A DNA stretch of 36,537 nucleotides from a virus. Position numbers and translations under genes: made by a program. The stretch lies in the IMG/VR virus record IMGVR_UViG_3300044609_000146, positions 1 through 36,537 of that record. One strand, written 5' to 3'. Positions 10,301 to 16,653 of this stretch are shown piece by piece; within the stretch, counting starts at the first letter, position 1, and each line of letters opens with the position of its first letter. The notes beneath the pieces were generated by a model. That model searched no databases and was not told the origin of the DNA. It saw nothing but the letters and a program-made list of their open reading frames with translations.

Positions 10301-10958
10301 TACGGCTACGGGTGGCAGCACCATACCTGGTGGACCACCTGCAACACCAAAGGGTGCAAGTGCAGGAAGCTGGTATCAAGATCCAAGCACAATGTTATGG
10401 TGGAAGTATGGAACAAATAATAAATGGGAGTCTACTACTGGTCAAAAAAATAAGCCACAATTTGTAAATGGTTATATTAAAGAGGCTGGGTCTTGGACAC
10501 CTATGGCTGATGGTGGAATGCTATCTGGTCCAGGAACTGGAACATCCGATTCAATTCCAATTATGGCATCAAACGGAGAGTATGTACTGAGAGCAGATGT
10601 TGTAAAAAGAATTGGAAAAGCAAAACTAGATCAAATTAATAGTGGAAATTTTGCTTATGGTGGAATGGTTGGATCAATGCCATCAATGCCATCCGCCCCA
10701 GGAATGGCTGCTGGTGGATTTGTTGGAAGCTCTGCACCATCTGCACCTAAGTACAATGTTCCAACCGCTGGAGTATCTGCGAGCCCATCACCAATCGCAC
10801 AGATGGCAGGTGGTGGAATGGTGGGTGGATCATCAGCATCTCACTCTGCACCAACAACTAACTTTAACTTTAATGGAGCAGGTATGGATATGGTTATGCA
10901 TCATGTCAATAAGCAAATGGGTGGTAGAATTAATAGTAATTCTAGGAGAATCGGTTAG
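1335..10958 (+). CDS. Tail tape measure protein with embedded enzyme-like modules
   Basis: A 3207-residue protein that sets tail length and occupies the tail lumen. Residues about 160-470 match the TP901-type tape measure core (A-A-D-L-A-A-T-G, A-I-P-K-A-G-P-V-V-K, L-L-M-V-A-L-K-E-G-G-I-S). Hydrophobic segments lie near 538-578 and 2252-2280, and strong coiled coil near 2648-2850. Residues about 712-1780 are not tape-measure-like: they hold two ADP-ribosyltransferase-like domains, one kinase-fold-like domain and unknown modules, several bounded by G-G-R linkers. Two related G-E-Y-V-V/L motifs occur near 660-705 and 3060-3110. Near 3013 there is a DUF2510-like W-Y-x-D-P motif. The C-terminus is glycine/serine/methionine rich and ends in another G-G-R copy. 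The start at ATG 1335 overlaps the chaperone frame by 8 bases; a GGAAG sequence lies just upstream. The core role is near certain; the module functions are inferred from motifs. Confidence 0.95.
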   Translation: MANINAQFNYSANFGPVIGQMQKLAAEANVLNNTLQNLDKQSVGLKSNLAGAFASDIGKIGGWNAKMVELTDSVDQFGQSLLKQKLTLKQYAQEAIGAFSKSSNAHKLAVREVAREMSQLVTLGKGMDGKQMGMMITPATINLKDFNTQLAVSQKQWSIFNNLVQDGTTHLINFGKNTQWAGRQITVGLTVPLTIYGNAVSKIFREVDAELTRFKKVYGSDLGSTSAEVTERMVSDVRNIAIEFSRSFGIAAKETASLAADLAATGLEGQRLLSSLRETTRLAVLGDVSNQDAMKTTLSLQNAFKISTDELASSVNFLNAVENQTSLSLQDLTTAIPKAGPVVKSLGGDVKDLSLLMVALKEGGISAAEGANALKSGMASLINPTKQATMTAKQYGIDINGIVQANRGQLMPTIIAFQQQLQLLDDFGKAQVIENVFGKYQFARLSALFDNLNASASQTNAVLGLMGKSNKELAATAYQEMDTLMNSSSKRFQRAIEGIKAQFISIGGSITASITPILENLMGKIGKAIEFFQNLPKPVKSFIKVATGLTAIAGPIIMMVGIFSNFLGYIGKGAMGMVNLGRRMAGIPVQKFEMLTDTQIMAQKATNELSLSFDRERSSVERLNQALGIYRQNLVDAIALNPAFVNRQMPSVPATPTAQMQRGGSAWVPGSGDGDKVPAMLEPGEYVVNKKAAAKYSGTLDQMNFQSAPRFQKGGRMPGYADTSMLPYESVLGQSKKAEPFIGPLPQISYGVQGTYRPGGYTPIVEYPFSSVASAESFQATDPRKYGGRSSRITRDINDPQQKAYADWIEGHNSNQFRTGTGVMKRMDMEGHREQMLKSMGPISENIPLYRGTVLKEKGANEFSGVGARELLMYIKNGMFEKAMGKKIQWSDMQSFSSNPNIASYNKFIESWTNPSNTNSKKAADRQLASMDMLPIVFRLASAQGQNGFNLSSRAMVQEVMGKPVDEKEWVLNNPSGTITGIRQDMGTKNYIVDLMQKGGRVQSHAGKSFPGAPTVDVNPFKLVGMGGVNEDNPIAGLDRQSGMFYKQISNNRGMNTNAMLAEAVFSQLYRSGLFGSNVTGIDQRVYNANTGNKTMPVLGSSFVQGLKTGEKLFDSKSAQPNRPTPFAKGVVNKKAIEGMLASQILGNADTHSGNFGISGGKIMMLDNTANLFTDATGNQRRTSKALNDFSYNPDTAGLDRAGTQAYGKMGSKKADSHVIGYLNSVLGNLNSGNYIAQSINLATQGSPELLKNLNNYAIKKSGGASKSYQELLTSMISMRTQKLMQEFYLDEDDMSLVGSDTKKMRLQSNAEESFRAPFQKTDKEYETVYKWIGGELDYFRRRKNVKGRWTDSEKFDAERYQQLLSIMRSVPEGTKMMRGSILNPGMSGEMSKEAQLAMLTAIQTGDYGSLYGMDISFNDFASFASDFMGPEYGPRGMKGGVSRFSQVAYNKLYRGVHNRNTEKGRFFDDIERSRATGKESKYGSSPVMYDFTAGPNTQGRDISMGDPSTGAPYPKYRDSWVKEVPDEINEILTYGAKGTITGVSSDLQSRQPIIHMQGKQMGGRINGYADMSKVFAHIVPGTDLGSNINLKYPVGLDILKTTNSKLNSDFVNKKDLIGEFNKPGSTETMKQAFRAFSKKNPKSDIKPGFENIIRDSAVRGLSDAPKMINDPILYSESLKEESIKKAFNTFKRHKYLAGYRANVSPTTLREAGFIEGPGSIFTSPDGQLKVKAIKVGKRTKLVDPTTGENILGPTSQSSDTRSFPSGKPLLNYLANSKQMGGRIKGYASETASWAKKAAAPKAYAGVLQGIPNWATKPNEYQAIVEALRAAGIPESDRLASYYIQDVLAHINPSTTNANGIYEKVWAAANLMKDSQVYNVFLETLNSRKDIGGLLNPSTVSRVAAASGLPTSVVQAELTKLADGVHPKTATGAKVMMTLARMFPSKTSPGMPIAVAAGMSARLQGNFYDTLAQRALPSNLPNITVRSYDPKGAGAPTSSTQGSRVGSTGLIMPSGAIRPSMVMPNIQSIPSAAGGTGTSATVKVDGMGNVLSNGIDDMVANTVTGQPIAVSSKELLAIGPNGGIAGVTSPGDEARGKIVHPMGTALMRGKNFQQKRIKGFDQTTQQFGVPGGLIGPATREQAAQNTEPVYEGQINPGRMDKFAASIGFLTSGMYTLNTAFQQFTSSTAEGADKFTKLAAATTLAITGIQGVSQMLVDNGKIQAMQNKAQMMQGPGSSKMSSGMGKMLGVGSKALGMLGGPMGMIATSVAISAVNKGIAMYQAAVQKAKAAGAGMFKDPIEGAKLLGITLKDTSAIAQTYSKIAEGLGMKGTGKGAYDKTYADVVKKDYGDLIDSLKIVLNQEEKRNKLLLTYINLTQKGFNAADAKEYVKEIARQSGSMSAFNSINLDNLKTSTEVANQVVASTKALMSSIGKVDSNLIGKYINKKTGAIYNTFEEAEAARKQDASFVQRNFATANDTFGPSNYAKIDANTGKTLSAGILGSMNSLGLDEKQMGEAIAGALKTAYSIAATDPSAANQAGAMILEHLASGTAEQQEAANASILAMMTEAGASNADLGYNFVLGGGLTEMANDVEEKFGGMGPKFSNAILSAIQSGNIDMVNEMLEQSGGDPSPEVMQDFVNKVAKIQALAKIDLEVDIQLEQTKKQLEDIKTELGKTFDALIASKQAEIDLENKRHEQSMKNLDREAQRIALKKEALSKNTEYYLDQLQKEKEAEDYYSNQRKTGLGGLKALSQGDVFGFIGAQMEAATTADQFGRDRSIQNIKDTSDAAQEKLDQELKGIEDRKAAEAARHEAELKNIEAEIEFLNQKRAISVGAAEKAISKIEKVVAMSPTDPGYQAAVQEAMSLATTAGMEASQVLQNVDTSSMTKEELVNFNKVKQDLGLAVSTFTADTETALDVIGKDVEEITQNIADSLGATGDILSGVIETLNQPVDPNSVIAKIEQLAAINVGTAPGGVTGQAGAGNASITPTATGGSTIPGGPPATPKGASAGSWYQDPSTMLWWKYGTNNKWESTTGQKNKPQFVNGYIKEAGSWTPMADGGMLSGPGTGTSDSIPIMASNGEYVLRADVVKRIGKAKLDQINSGNFAYGGMVGSMPSMPSAPGMAAGGFVGSSAPSAPKYNVPTAGVSASPSPIAQMAGGGMVGGSSASHSAPTTNFNFNGAGMDMVMHHVNKQMGGRINSNSRRIG
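3720..4319 (+). other. ADP-ribosyltransferase-like domain 1 inside the tape measure (about residues 796-995)
   Basis: The order of motifs follows the R-S-E class of ADP-ribosyltransferases. A helical lead-in (A-D-W-I-E-G-H) precedes L-Y-R-G with the NAD-binding arginine R851. Then comes S-F-S-S-N-P (S895-P900), standing for the S-T-S strand. Last is D-E-K-E-W-V-L (E967-K968-E969), the ExE of the catalytic loop, followed by strand-like S-G-T-I-T-G-I. All three signature positions are present and properly spaced, so activity on a protein target is plausible. This is motif reading only; a profile or structure search is needed to name the family. Confidence 0.7.
4380..5219 (+). other. Kinase-fold-like domain inside the tape measure (about residues 1016-1295)
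   Basis: The segment carries an ordered set of protein-kinase-fold hallmarks. M-F-Y-K-Q supplies a candidate ATP-binding lysine (K1047). A-E-A-V-F-S-Q-L-Y supplies a helix-C glutamate (E1063). G-N-A-D-T-H-S-G-N-F-G supplies the catalytic Asp and metal-binding Asn (D1150, N1155), and M-L-D-N (D1167) stands for the second metal Asp. The D-x-H-x-G-N form is closest to atypical kinases of the HipA, phosphatidylinositol-3/4-kinase and FAM20 groups. A helical region follows up to about 1295. The substrate is unknown. Confidence 0.6.
5262..6002 (+). other. ADP-ribosyltransferase-like domain 2, diverged copy, inside the tape measure (about residues 1310-1556)
   Basis: This region repeats the plan of the first copy. 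A helical lead-in (F-D-A-E-R-Y-Q-Q-L-L) precedes M-M-R-G-S-I-L (R1379), then F-A-S-F-A-S (S1423, S1426), then D-E-I-N-E-I-L followed by K-G-T-I-T-G-V. Aligned on the shared G-T-I-T-G, the catalytic loop reads I1529-N1530-E1531 where copy 1 has E-K-E. The second Glu is kept and the first is lost, unless E1528 compensates by a register shift. It may therefore be inactive, or active with altered target specificity. Confidence 0.55.
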
Positions 10959-10960
10959 AA

Positions 10961-11692
10961 ATGGCTTTTGACACACTTGCACAAAAATATTTAAGACCAT
11001 CTTTAATTATTTGGTCAGATTCAGAACCAGTAAATACTATTGCTATTACTGCTATATCTAATGATGGTGCAAAAATTACATATACTACTGGAACGGTTGC
11101 TCATAATTATTCTGTTGGGGATAAAGTGACAATTTCTGGTGCCACATCTGCTGGATATAATTTTACTGCAGAGCAGACTATAACCGATATAGCAACATAC
11201 ACTTTTAAAATTGCAAGTACAAATACTGGAACAACCTCTACGGCTGTAGCTACAAATAAATCAAAGTGGGATCTGGGGACAAGCTACTTGTACGTTTCTG
11301 ATAATAATAGGTCTGAGCTTGCGGTATCTTTTGAGCGTATTGAGTATAAGCAAAGAATGATTAATGGAACTATGAGATCCTACCACGTTGCTGATAAAAA
11401 GAATTTTTCAACATCTTGGGAAAAAATGCCTTCAAGAAAGACACAGGTAACTGAATATTCTGCATCCTCAAACTTTGCAGGTGGTCAGGAAATGCTAAGA
11501 TGGTATGAAGATCATACTGGAGATTTTTGGATGTTGCTAGTATATGACGTAGACAGCACAGTAGCAACAGGAGATATAAAAAAGAATATTGAAAAAGTAA
11601 ACGTATTTTTTGAAAACTTCTCATACAATGTTGTTGAAAGAGGTTTTGACTTAGATCTTTGGGATATTGATCTTAGCTTGGTGGAAGTGTAA
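10961..11692 (+). CDS. Distal tail protein with an inserted FCCH-like beta domain
   Basis: A 243-residue protein starting at ATG 10961, two bases after the tape measure stop. It occupies the position of the distal tail (Dit) protein, which forms the ring connecting tail tube to baseplate hub. Residues about 27-95 look like an insertion: H-N-Y-S-V-G-D-K-V-T-I-S-G, then Y-T-F-K-I-A-S-T. This is the FCCH-like small beta domain often found in phage structural proteins, and variants of it recur in the tail fibre at 19042-23313. The remainder (L-Y-V-S-D-N-N-R-S-E-L-A-V, then W-Y-E-D-H-T-G-D-F-W-M-L) is typical of actinophage minor tail proteins. The stop overlaps the next start by one base (TAATG). 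The Dit call rests mainly on gene order. Confidence 0.65.
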   Translation: MAFDTLAQKYLRPSLIIWSDSEPVNTIAITAISNDGAKITYTTGTVAHNYSVGDKVTISGATSAGYNFTAEQTITDIATYTFKIASTNTGTTSTAVATNKSKWDLGTSYLYVSDNNRSELAVSFERIEYKQRMINGTMRSYHVADKKNFSTSWEKMPSRKTQVTEYSASSNFAGGQEMLRWYEDHTGDFWMLLVYDVDSTVATGDIKKNIEKVNVFFENFSYNVVERGFDLDLWDIDLSLVEV

Positions 11693-14600
11693 TGCTTAGT
11701 ACAGGCAATCAAACATTAAATGTAGCTATTAAAACTGAACTTGCAAATAGCTCATCCTTAAAATCTACTCATCAAGTTACCGCAGAATGGAATTATAACG
11801 CCTACACTTTGCACGAAGAAATAGGATGTTACTTTAACAACGACACATATGATGATGGGTATCAACAATATAGTTATACCGTAGGTGCAGACCCAGTAGT
11901 AATTAAAACAGATACGGATAGAATTAAATATACTCCACTGCAAGATGTTTTTAAGATTAACCGCCCAGACCCAGGAATTATTCACGTTGTTGGAAATGAT
12001 GTTGGTGGAAACCTTCCAATTAATGGTGACGGTGATTCTTTGGCAATTACCAGAATATTTAATCTTATTAGTGAAGATACCAGAGTGTATCCTATTTCAG
12101 GTGAGGCATCCTTTAAATATTGGAATAGCTTTAGATGGATTTATGATGCTGCAACATCTTCTGTAAAGAAAATAGGATTTTCTGCAGCAGACAGAACTAT
12201 AGATGCAGCAAAGCCATTTATTAAATATCAGGAAAACATTAATGTAAATAAGATTGTTATTAAAACCCAGAAGCATTTAGGATACCCCACAGACTTTACT
12301 ATTGATGGATTTATTTCTGGCTCTTGGGTAACACTAAAGTCCTATTCTTCATCCACCGCCCTTGCTGACGGCATTTTAAAGATATATTACGATAAAGCCA
12401 CAAATACTTGGGAAGATTATGTCCCAGCTATTGATGCTCCAAATGAAAAGGTATTAACAGATTTTAGTTTAGCTGGAACAAGCACAAAACTTTTAAAGGG
12501 GCTAAGACTTAATGTTACAAAAATGTCAGTATCAAATATACCCCTAGAAGTAATTGAAATAAGCCCAAGACTTATTGCAGATATTACAAACTCAGTAATT
12601 GACTTAAGTGTTAATTCAAGTATTGGAAACTCAAGTTACGGTTTGCCAATCGGATCTATAGTTTCTGCAAGCGGCTCCCTAACCCTTTCTGACACAGAGC
12701 AGTATTTTAGTAAAAACAATCCTTCATCAATTATTAGAAACTATATGAAGCCAAATGTTGAGATTAGAATATATCAAAAACTTACTATTGGTGTAAACGA
12801 TTATCGTTTCCCAGTTAAAACAATGTATACTGGCATTTGGCAGGAGCAGGATAGCTTTAACGTATCTGTTGAAATAGAAGATTACTTTAAGTTCTTTAAA
12901 GAATCAGCAGCACCAGATTTAATTATTGCCAACAATACTGGAGTTCCCACATCTGTGGCAATGCTTATGCTTATGGATAATATTGGTTTTACTGGATTTA
13001 GAATGGATAAGACTAGTCCAAATAATGACTATGAAGATGTTGTCTTAGATTTCTTTTATAGCCAAAAAGAACAGACTATTATGGAAGTACTAGAGTCACT
13101 TGCTATTTCAACTCAAACCGCTATCTATATGGATGTTGACAATGACTTGGTTGCAATGACAAAAGAAAAAACTATCTCTCCAGAAAGCAAAGCTTTTTGG
13201 ATTATTGGAAATGACGGAGTAACCAGTTTAAAGACAAGTCAAGATAATGTTGCAGGATCAACACTGGTGGATATTGGGTACCTATCAAATATTTCATCAT
13301 TTAATGAATCATCTGAGCCACCGATTACTGACATAAATGTTCAATATAATGGACTAGGCTTAGAAAAAAAATCAATGTCTCTTATGCAGAATACTGACAA
13401 GAAACAACAACACCTAGAGTCCCCTAGCTTTGGAGCATCTTTTATTAATAAAGATTTAAGATATACCCCAGATATTGTATGGCAGCCAGGAAATGAAAAG
13501 GGGGCAAACGATAACTATCTTGCAGCAGCAGCACTTGTTAGGGATGTTTGGGAAGAGGGACCTTTTACGTCTACATATTTCAGCACAAAAACAAGAACGG
13601 CATCAAATAGGTCAGATGCAATCAAAGCCTTCTTCGACTCAACCGAAAGAAAGAATGTTATGTCTATTTATTTAGACAAAGAGATGGTTAACACTTTTAC
13701 CAATAGCTACTCTGGATATATCATGATTGATGCTGAAGTTATTAGGTATGAGGGCATTTCATTTTTTATTAGCAACCCAAAAGAAGGAATATATAAAAGA
13801 GAAATCATCTTCAATCAAGATGAATATAACTTTGAGAAATCAAAAATAAGACAGGGTGGTTCTATAGAGCCACAGTCTTTAATTGTATACCTAGACCTTG
13901 ACAAACAAATAAGTTCGGTTGACCCAACAAAGAGTGTTTATACTTTGGTTGGAGATGGAAGGGGTCAAAACAAAACAGAAATTGTTAAGCACTTCTCTGT
14001 AGATACTAGCAAGGAGTTTATGAACCAAGATGCAAATAGGGATTGGTTTAAGGCAGGTGTTCATCTTTGGGGATCAAAACGAGAACTACCACAAACAATT
14101 ATTAATGGTTTGACAGTAACAAATAGAATTGATACATTTATGACAACCAAGACAAGTGGTATTCTTACATCAAAGTCTATTCCAGGATACATTAAACTAA
14201 GTTCTGCAAAATCTGGTGATCAGTTAACAAGCACAAGAACCGCCGAACAATCTATTAAAGACTTCCTCCCTATGAATACAACTCCAGAACAAATAGTCTC
14301 TGGAATTTTTAAACCAATTAAAACTGCAGATGGTAAGTCTGTTCCTATTAGAAGAATTGGAACAAGAATGAGGCTTGTTTCAGATGTTCCAAAAAATGTT
14401 TCCCCAGGACAAAAAACTATTGAGAATAGTGTTATTGGCGGTATTGCTTGGTCAGTAAAACAAACATCTCAAAGCAGCACCAGTGGGTTAACTGGGTACT
14501 TTCTTGAAGTAGAAGATACTGGAACTATTGATGAGCAGTCATTGCTCAATCAAACATACAGAAACCTAAGACTATATAAGGTGTACCTTGACGGTGGAAA

Positions 14601-15660
14601 GCATAAGGTTAAGGTATTAAAAAATTCCTGGGTAAATGTTTCTTCAACTCCATCAAATGCTGCAGACATGGGAACAGCTCTTGCAGATGCAAAAGGTAAC
14701 GACAAGTCATATGCTCAAATCTTTGAACTAGAGGCGGTAATTAGAGATAGTGGGGGGACTAGATATTATGAAGTTTGGTGGGAGAACCAGATAGTCCTTG
14801 AAGCATCAGAGCCTATTTCTTCTATTTCTCCAGAAACAAATGTTGCTGGTTTAATAACAAGAGGAAAGTCTTCTGCAATATTTGAATACCTATATGTTCT
14901 ATCTACCCCAGATGACTTCGTTGTTCCAAGATCAAGCTCAGTAATAACAAAGTCTAAAGACTCCAAGATTTCAACTCTAGCAAGTCGTGGAATGCTTCCA
15001 GAATCACTTATGCTTACCATAAATAATAGTAATGCTTTTATACACTTTGAAGACTTTGGAAGATATGTTAGAGAAGTTAAAAAACTAAATGTAAGATTTA
15101 ACAATCCAACACTCGCTCCTAAAATAATCAGTCTTTCTGAAAGTAATCCAAACTATTATGTTTCCGAATATGCCCCAACAGCTTTTGGTTCAGAGTTTTG
15201 GCTATACAATACTGCAAACAATGCAGTACAGATTGATGAAACCTCTATGACACCTTTATGGATATCTGGATTTGCCCTTAAGGAAATTAGTCCAGGGGTG
15301 GTACAGTCTAGTCAGGCAATAGAAAAACAGGAGTTTGACAAAGACATAAACGATAAATATACTATTAATAGAAACCTTTATGGAAAGCAAGAAATCCTTT
15401 TGTCTGGAAAGTTTATAAATAGATTAGATCAAGCAAAGAGCCTTGCTGACTGGGTAATTAATAATCTTTCAGAAGAAAGAAAATCTATTAATGTTGGGGT
15501 ATTTCCAAACCCCTTGTTTGAACTTGGAGACAAGATAGGCTTGCTATATTCTGATAAAAACTATACTAGCCAAACAAAGACGTATTCTATCGTTTCTATA
15601 TCTCATAGCATTTCTAATGCTGGACCATCAATGAGTCTTCAGATTAGGGAGTGTGTATAA
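11692..15660 (+). CDS. Tail hub / tail-associated protein (large minor tail protein)
   Basis: A 1322-residue protein starting at ATG 11692, overlapping the preceding stop by one base. It follows the distal tail gene, where phages encode the baseplate hub that closes the tail tube and contacts the cell. The C-terminal part (L-L-S-G-K-F-I-N-R-L-D-Q-A-K-S-L-A, then L-F-E-L-G-D-K-I-G-L-L-Y-S) resembles the end of hub or tail-endopeptidase-type proteins. Residues about 880-1090 form a beta-rich block (L-Y-K-V-Y-L-D-G-G-K-H-K-V, Y-Y-E-V-W-W-E-N-Q-I-V) resembling a concanavalin/LamG-type jelly roll, possibly for glycan binding. No peptidase or lysozyme active site was recognised. There is no intergenic promoter, so it is probably co-transcribed with the distal tail gene. 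Confidence 0.7.
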   Translation: MLSTGNQTLNVAIKTELANSSSLKSTHQVTAEWNYNAYTLHEEIGCYFNNDTYDDGYQQYSYTVGADPVVIKTDTDRIKYTPLQDVFKINRPDPGIIHVVGNDVGGNLPINGDGDSLAITRIFNLISEDTRVYPISGEASFKYWNSFRWIYDAATSSVKKIGFSAADRTIDAAKPFIKYQENINVNKIVIKTQKHLGYPTDFTIDGFISGSWVTLKSYSSSTALADGILKIYYDKATNTWEDYVPAIDAPNEKVLTDFSLAGTSTKLLKGLRLNVTKMSVSNIPLEVIEISPRLIADITNSVIDLSVNSSIGNSSYGLPIGSIVSASGSLTLSDTEQYFSKNNPSSIIRNYMKPNVEIRIYQKLTIGVNDYRFPVKTMYTGIWQEQDSFNVSVEIEDYFKFFKESAAPDLIIANNTGVPTSVAMLMLMDNIGFTGFRMDKTSPNNDYEDVVLDFFYSQKEQTIMEVLESLAISTQTAIYMDVDNDLVAMTKEKTISPESKAFWIIGNDGVTSLKTSQDNVAGSTLVDIGYLSNISSFNESSEPPITDINVQYNGLGLEKKSMSLMQNTDKKQQHLESPSFGASFINKDLRYTPDIVWQPGNEKGANDNYLAAAALVRDVWEEGPFTSTYFSTKTRTASNRSDAIKAFFDSTERKNVMSIYLDKEMVNTFTNSYSGYIMIDAEVIRYEGISFFISNPKEGIYKREIIFNQDEYNFEKSKIRQGGSIEPQSLIVYLDLDKQISSVDPTKSVYTLVGDGRGQNKTEIVKHFSVDTSKEFMNQDANRDWFKAGVHLWGSKRELPQTIINGLTVTNRIDTFMTTKTSGILTSKSIPGYIKLSSAKSGDQLTSTRTAEQSIKDFLPMNTTPEQIVSGIFKPIKTADGKSVPIRRIGTRMRLVSDVPKNVSPGQKTIENSVIGGIAWSVKQTSQSSTSGLTGYFLEVEDTGTIDEQSLLNQTYRNLRLYKVYLDGGKHKVKVLKNSWVNVSSTPSNAADMGTALADAKGNDKSYAQIFELEAVIRDSGGTRYYEVWWENQIVLEASEPISSISPETNVAGLITRGKSSAIFEYLYVLSTPDDFVVPRSSSVITKSKDSKISTLASRGMLPESLMLTINNSNAFIHFEDFGRYVREVKKLNVRFNNPTLAPKIISLSESNPNYYVSEYAPTAFGSEFWLYNTANNAVQIDETSMTPLWISGFALKEISPGVVQSSQAIEKQEFDKDINDKYTINRNLYGKQEILLSGKFINRLDQAKSLADWVINNLSEERKSINVGVFPNPLFELGDKIGLLYSDKNYTSQTKTYSIVSISHSISNAGPSMSLQIRECV

Positions 15661-16646
15661 TGCCCCCATTAACAGGTCAAGAATATATCTCAGGAAACGA
15701 ATATAATTTTTATAAAAACTACAATCCATCTATTAATAGTTCAGAGCAGGAAAGAACCCTTTATACTATCTTGCAACAAAAGGTGGCATTTGGAGGAATA
15801 GAGTCTTTAAATAAAACAAGCATGAACTCTAGTGGAGTTATATATAATAAGGCAAACAGTTTTAATTATGTTTCTGGTGGTACTGCAGAAAATCCACATG
15901 TTTCTCAAACTATGGCGGATGCAGTAAAATGGGCAGGTGGTCGTCCACTTAAAGCTGTTCCTGGAAAGCCAGGGCTGTACCAGGATCAATCTTGGGCAGG
16001 TACTCCGTTTGTTTTTGTTTTAGAAAAACCAAGAACCAAAGCAAATCAACCCTCAACCGTTGCTTCTACGGCTTCGATTGTTCCAAAAATTCCTTTTGTT
16101 CTTCCAAAGCCAGAGCCTTGGGGCGGTCCTAAAAGTATTAGACCAGAACAACCTGTTAAAAAGAAAATACCTCAAGAATATGACTTGCTATTTAATACCC
16201 TAGATTATACAAGAAACTATAGTGAAGAAATAGAAAAGCTTACTATGGAATTAATTTCCGCAGGTGATGACCTACTAACAGACTATACTTATGAAAGTAT
16301 TGACTTTTTACCAGACGTAGATATTGAGGTAAAAACTCAGTCTGGAGAATATGTTAACTCTAGAAGTATTTTTCAGCAAAGTGAAAAGTCGGAGTACCTA
16401 CAGTCAATTATTGATGATAGTGAAAGCTCAGAAGAAATAGATATTGCCAATGAGCTAATCACATATATTGAATCTAAGATATCTACAAGAGTTGAGTTTT
16501 CTAAGCTTTTGGAATATTTTGGAAGTATTGATCCATCTGGAGCATTTAAAAAAGGAGTACCTACTGAAAATAAGGTTGATTTCTACCTTGAGCTTCCAGA
16601 AAAATTTAGAGACTTAGATATTGAGATACGTTTTGATAGGATTTAA
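15660..16646 (+). CDS. Baseplate or tail-tip structural protein, unknown family
   Basis: The ATG at 15660 is chosen because it overlaps the upstream stop by one base (TAATG) and has an AGGGAG site about 8 bases before it; a GTG nine bases earlier is less likely. This gives 328 residues. The first half is polar and repeat-free (S-G-N-E-Y-N-F-Y-K-N-Y-N-P). The middle is proline/lysine rich (P-F-V-L-P-K-P-E-P-W-G-G-P), suggesting an extended linker. The C-terminal third is acidic and helical and ends in E-L-P-E-K-F-R-D-L-D-I-E-I-R. I recognise no family. Its position between the tail hub and further tip proteins, and the tight spacing, argue for a structural or assembly role. Confidence 0.6.
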   Translation: MPPLTGQEYISGNEYNFYKNYNPSINSSEQERTLYTILQQKVAFGGIESLNKTSMNSSGVIYNKANSFNYVSGGTAENPHVSQTMADAVKWAGGRPLKAVPGKPGLYQDQSWAGTPFVFVLEKPRTKANQPSTVASTASIVPKIPFVLPKPEPWGGPKSIRPEQPVKKKIPQEYDLLFNTLDYTRNYSEEIEKLTMELISAGDDLLTDYTYESIDFLPDVDIEVKTQSGEYVNSRSIFQQSEKSEYLQSIIDDSESSEEIDIANELITYIESKISTRVEFSKLLEYFGSIDPSGAFKKGVPTENKVDFYLELPEKFRDLDIEIRFDRI

Positions 16647-16653
16647 TGGTAAA

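Noticed and set aside
16621-16653. TTG start at 16621 for the minor tail protein
   Set aside because: It has no clear ribosome site and overlaps the upstream gene by 26 bases. ATG 16654 is preferred, though not certain.
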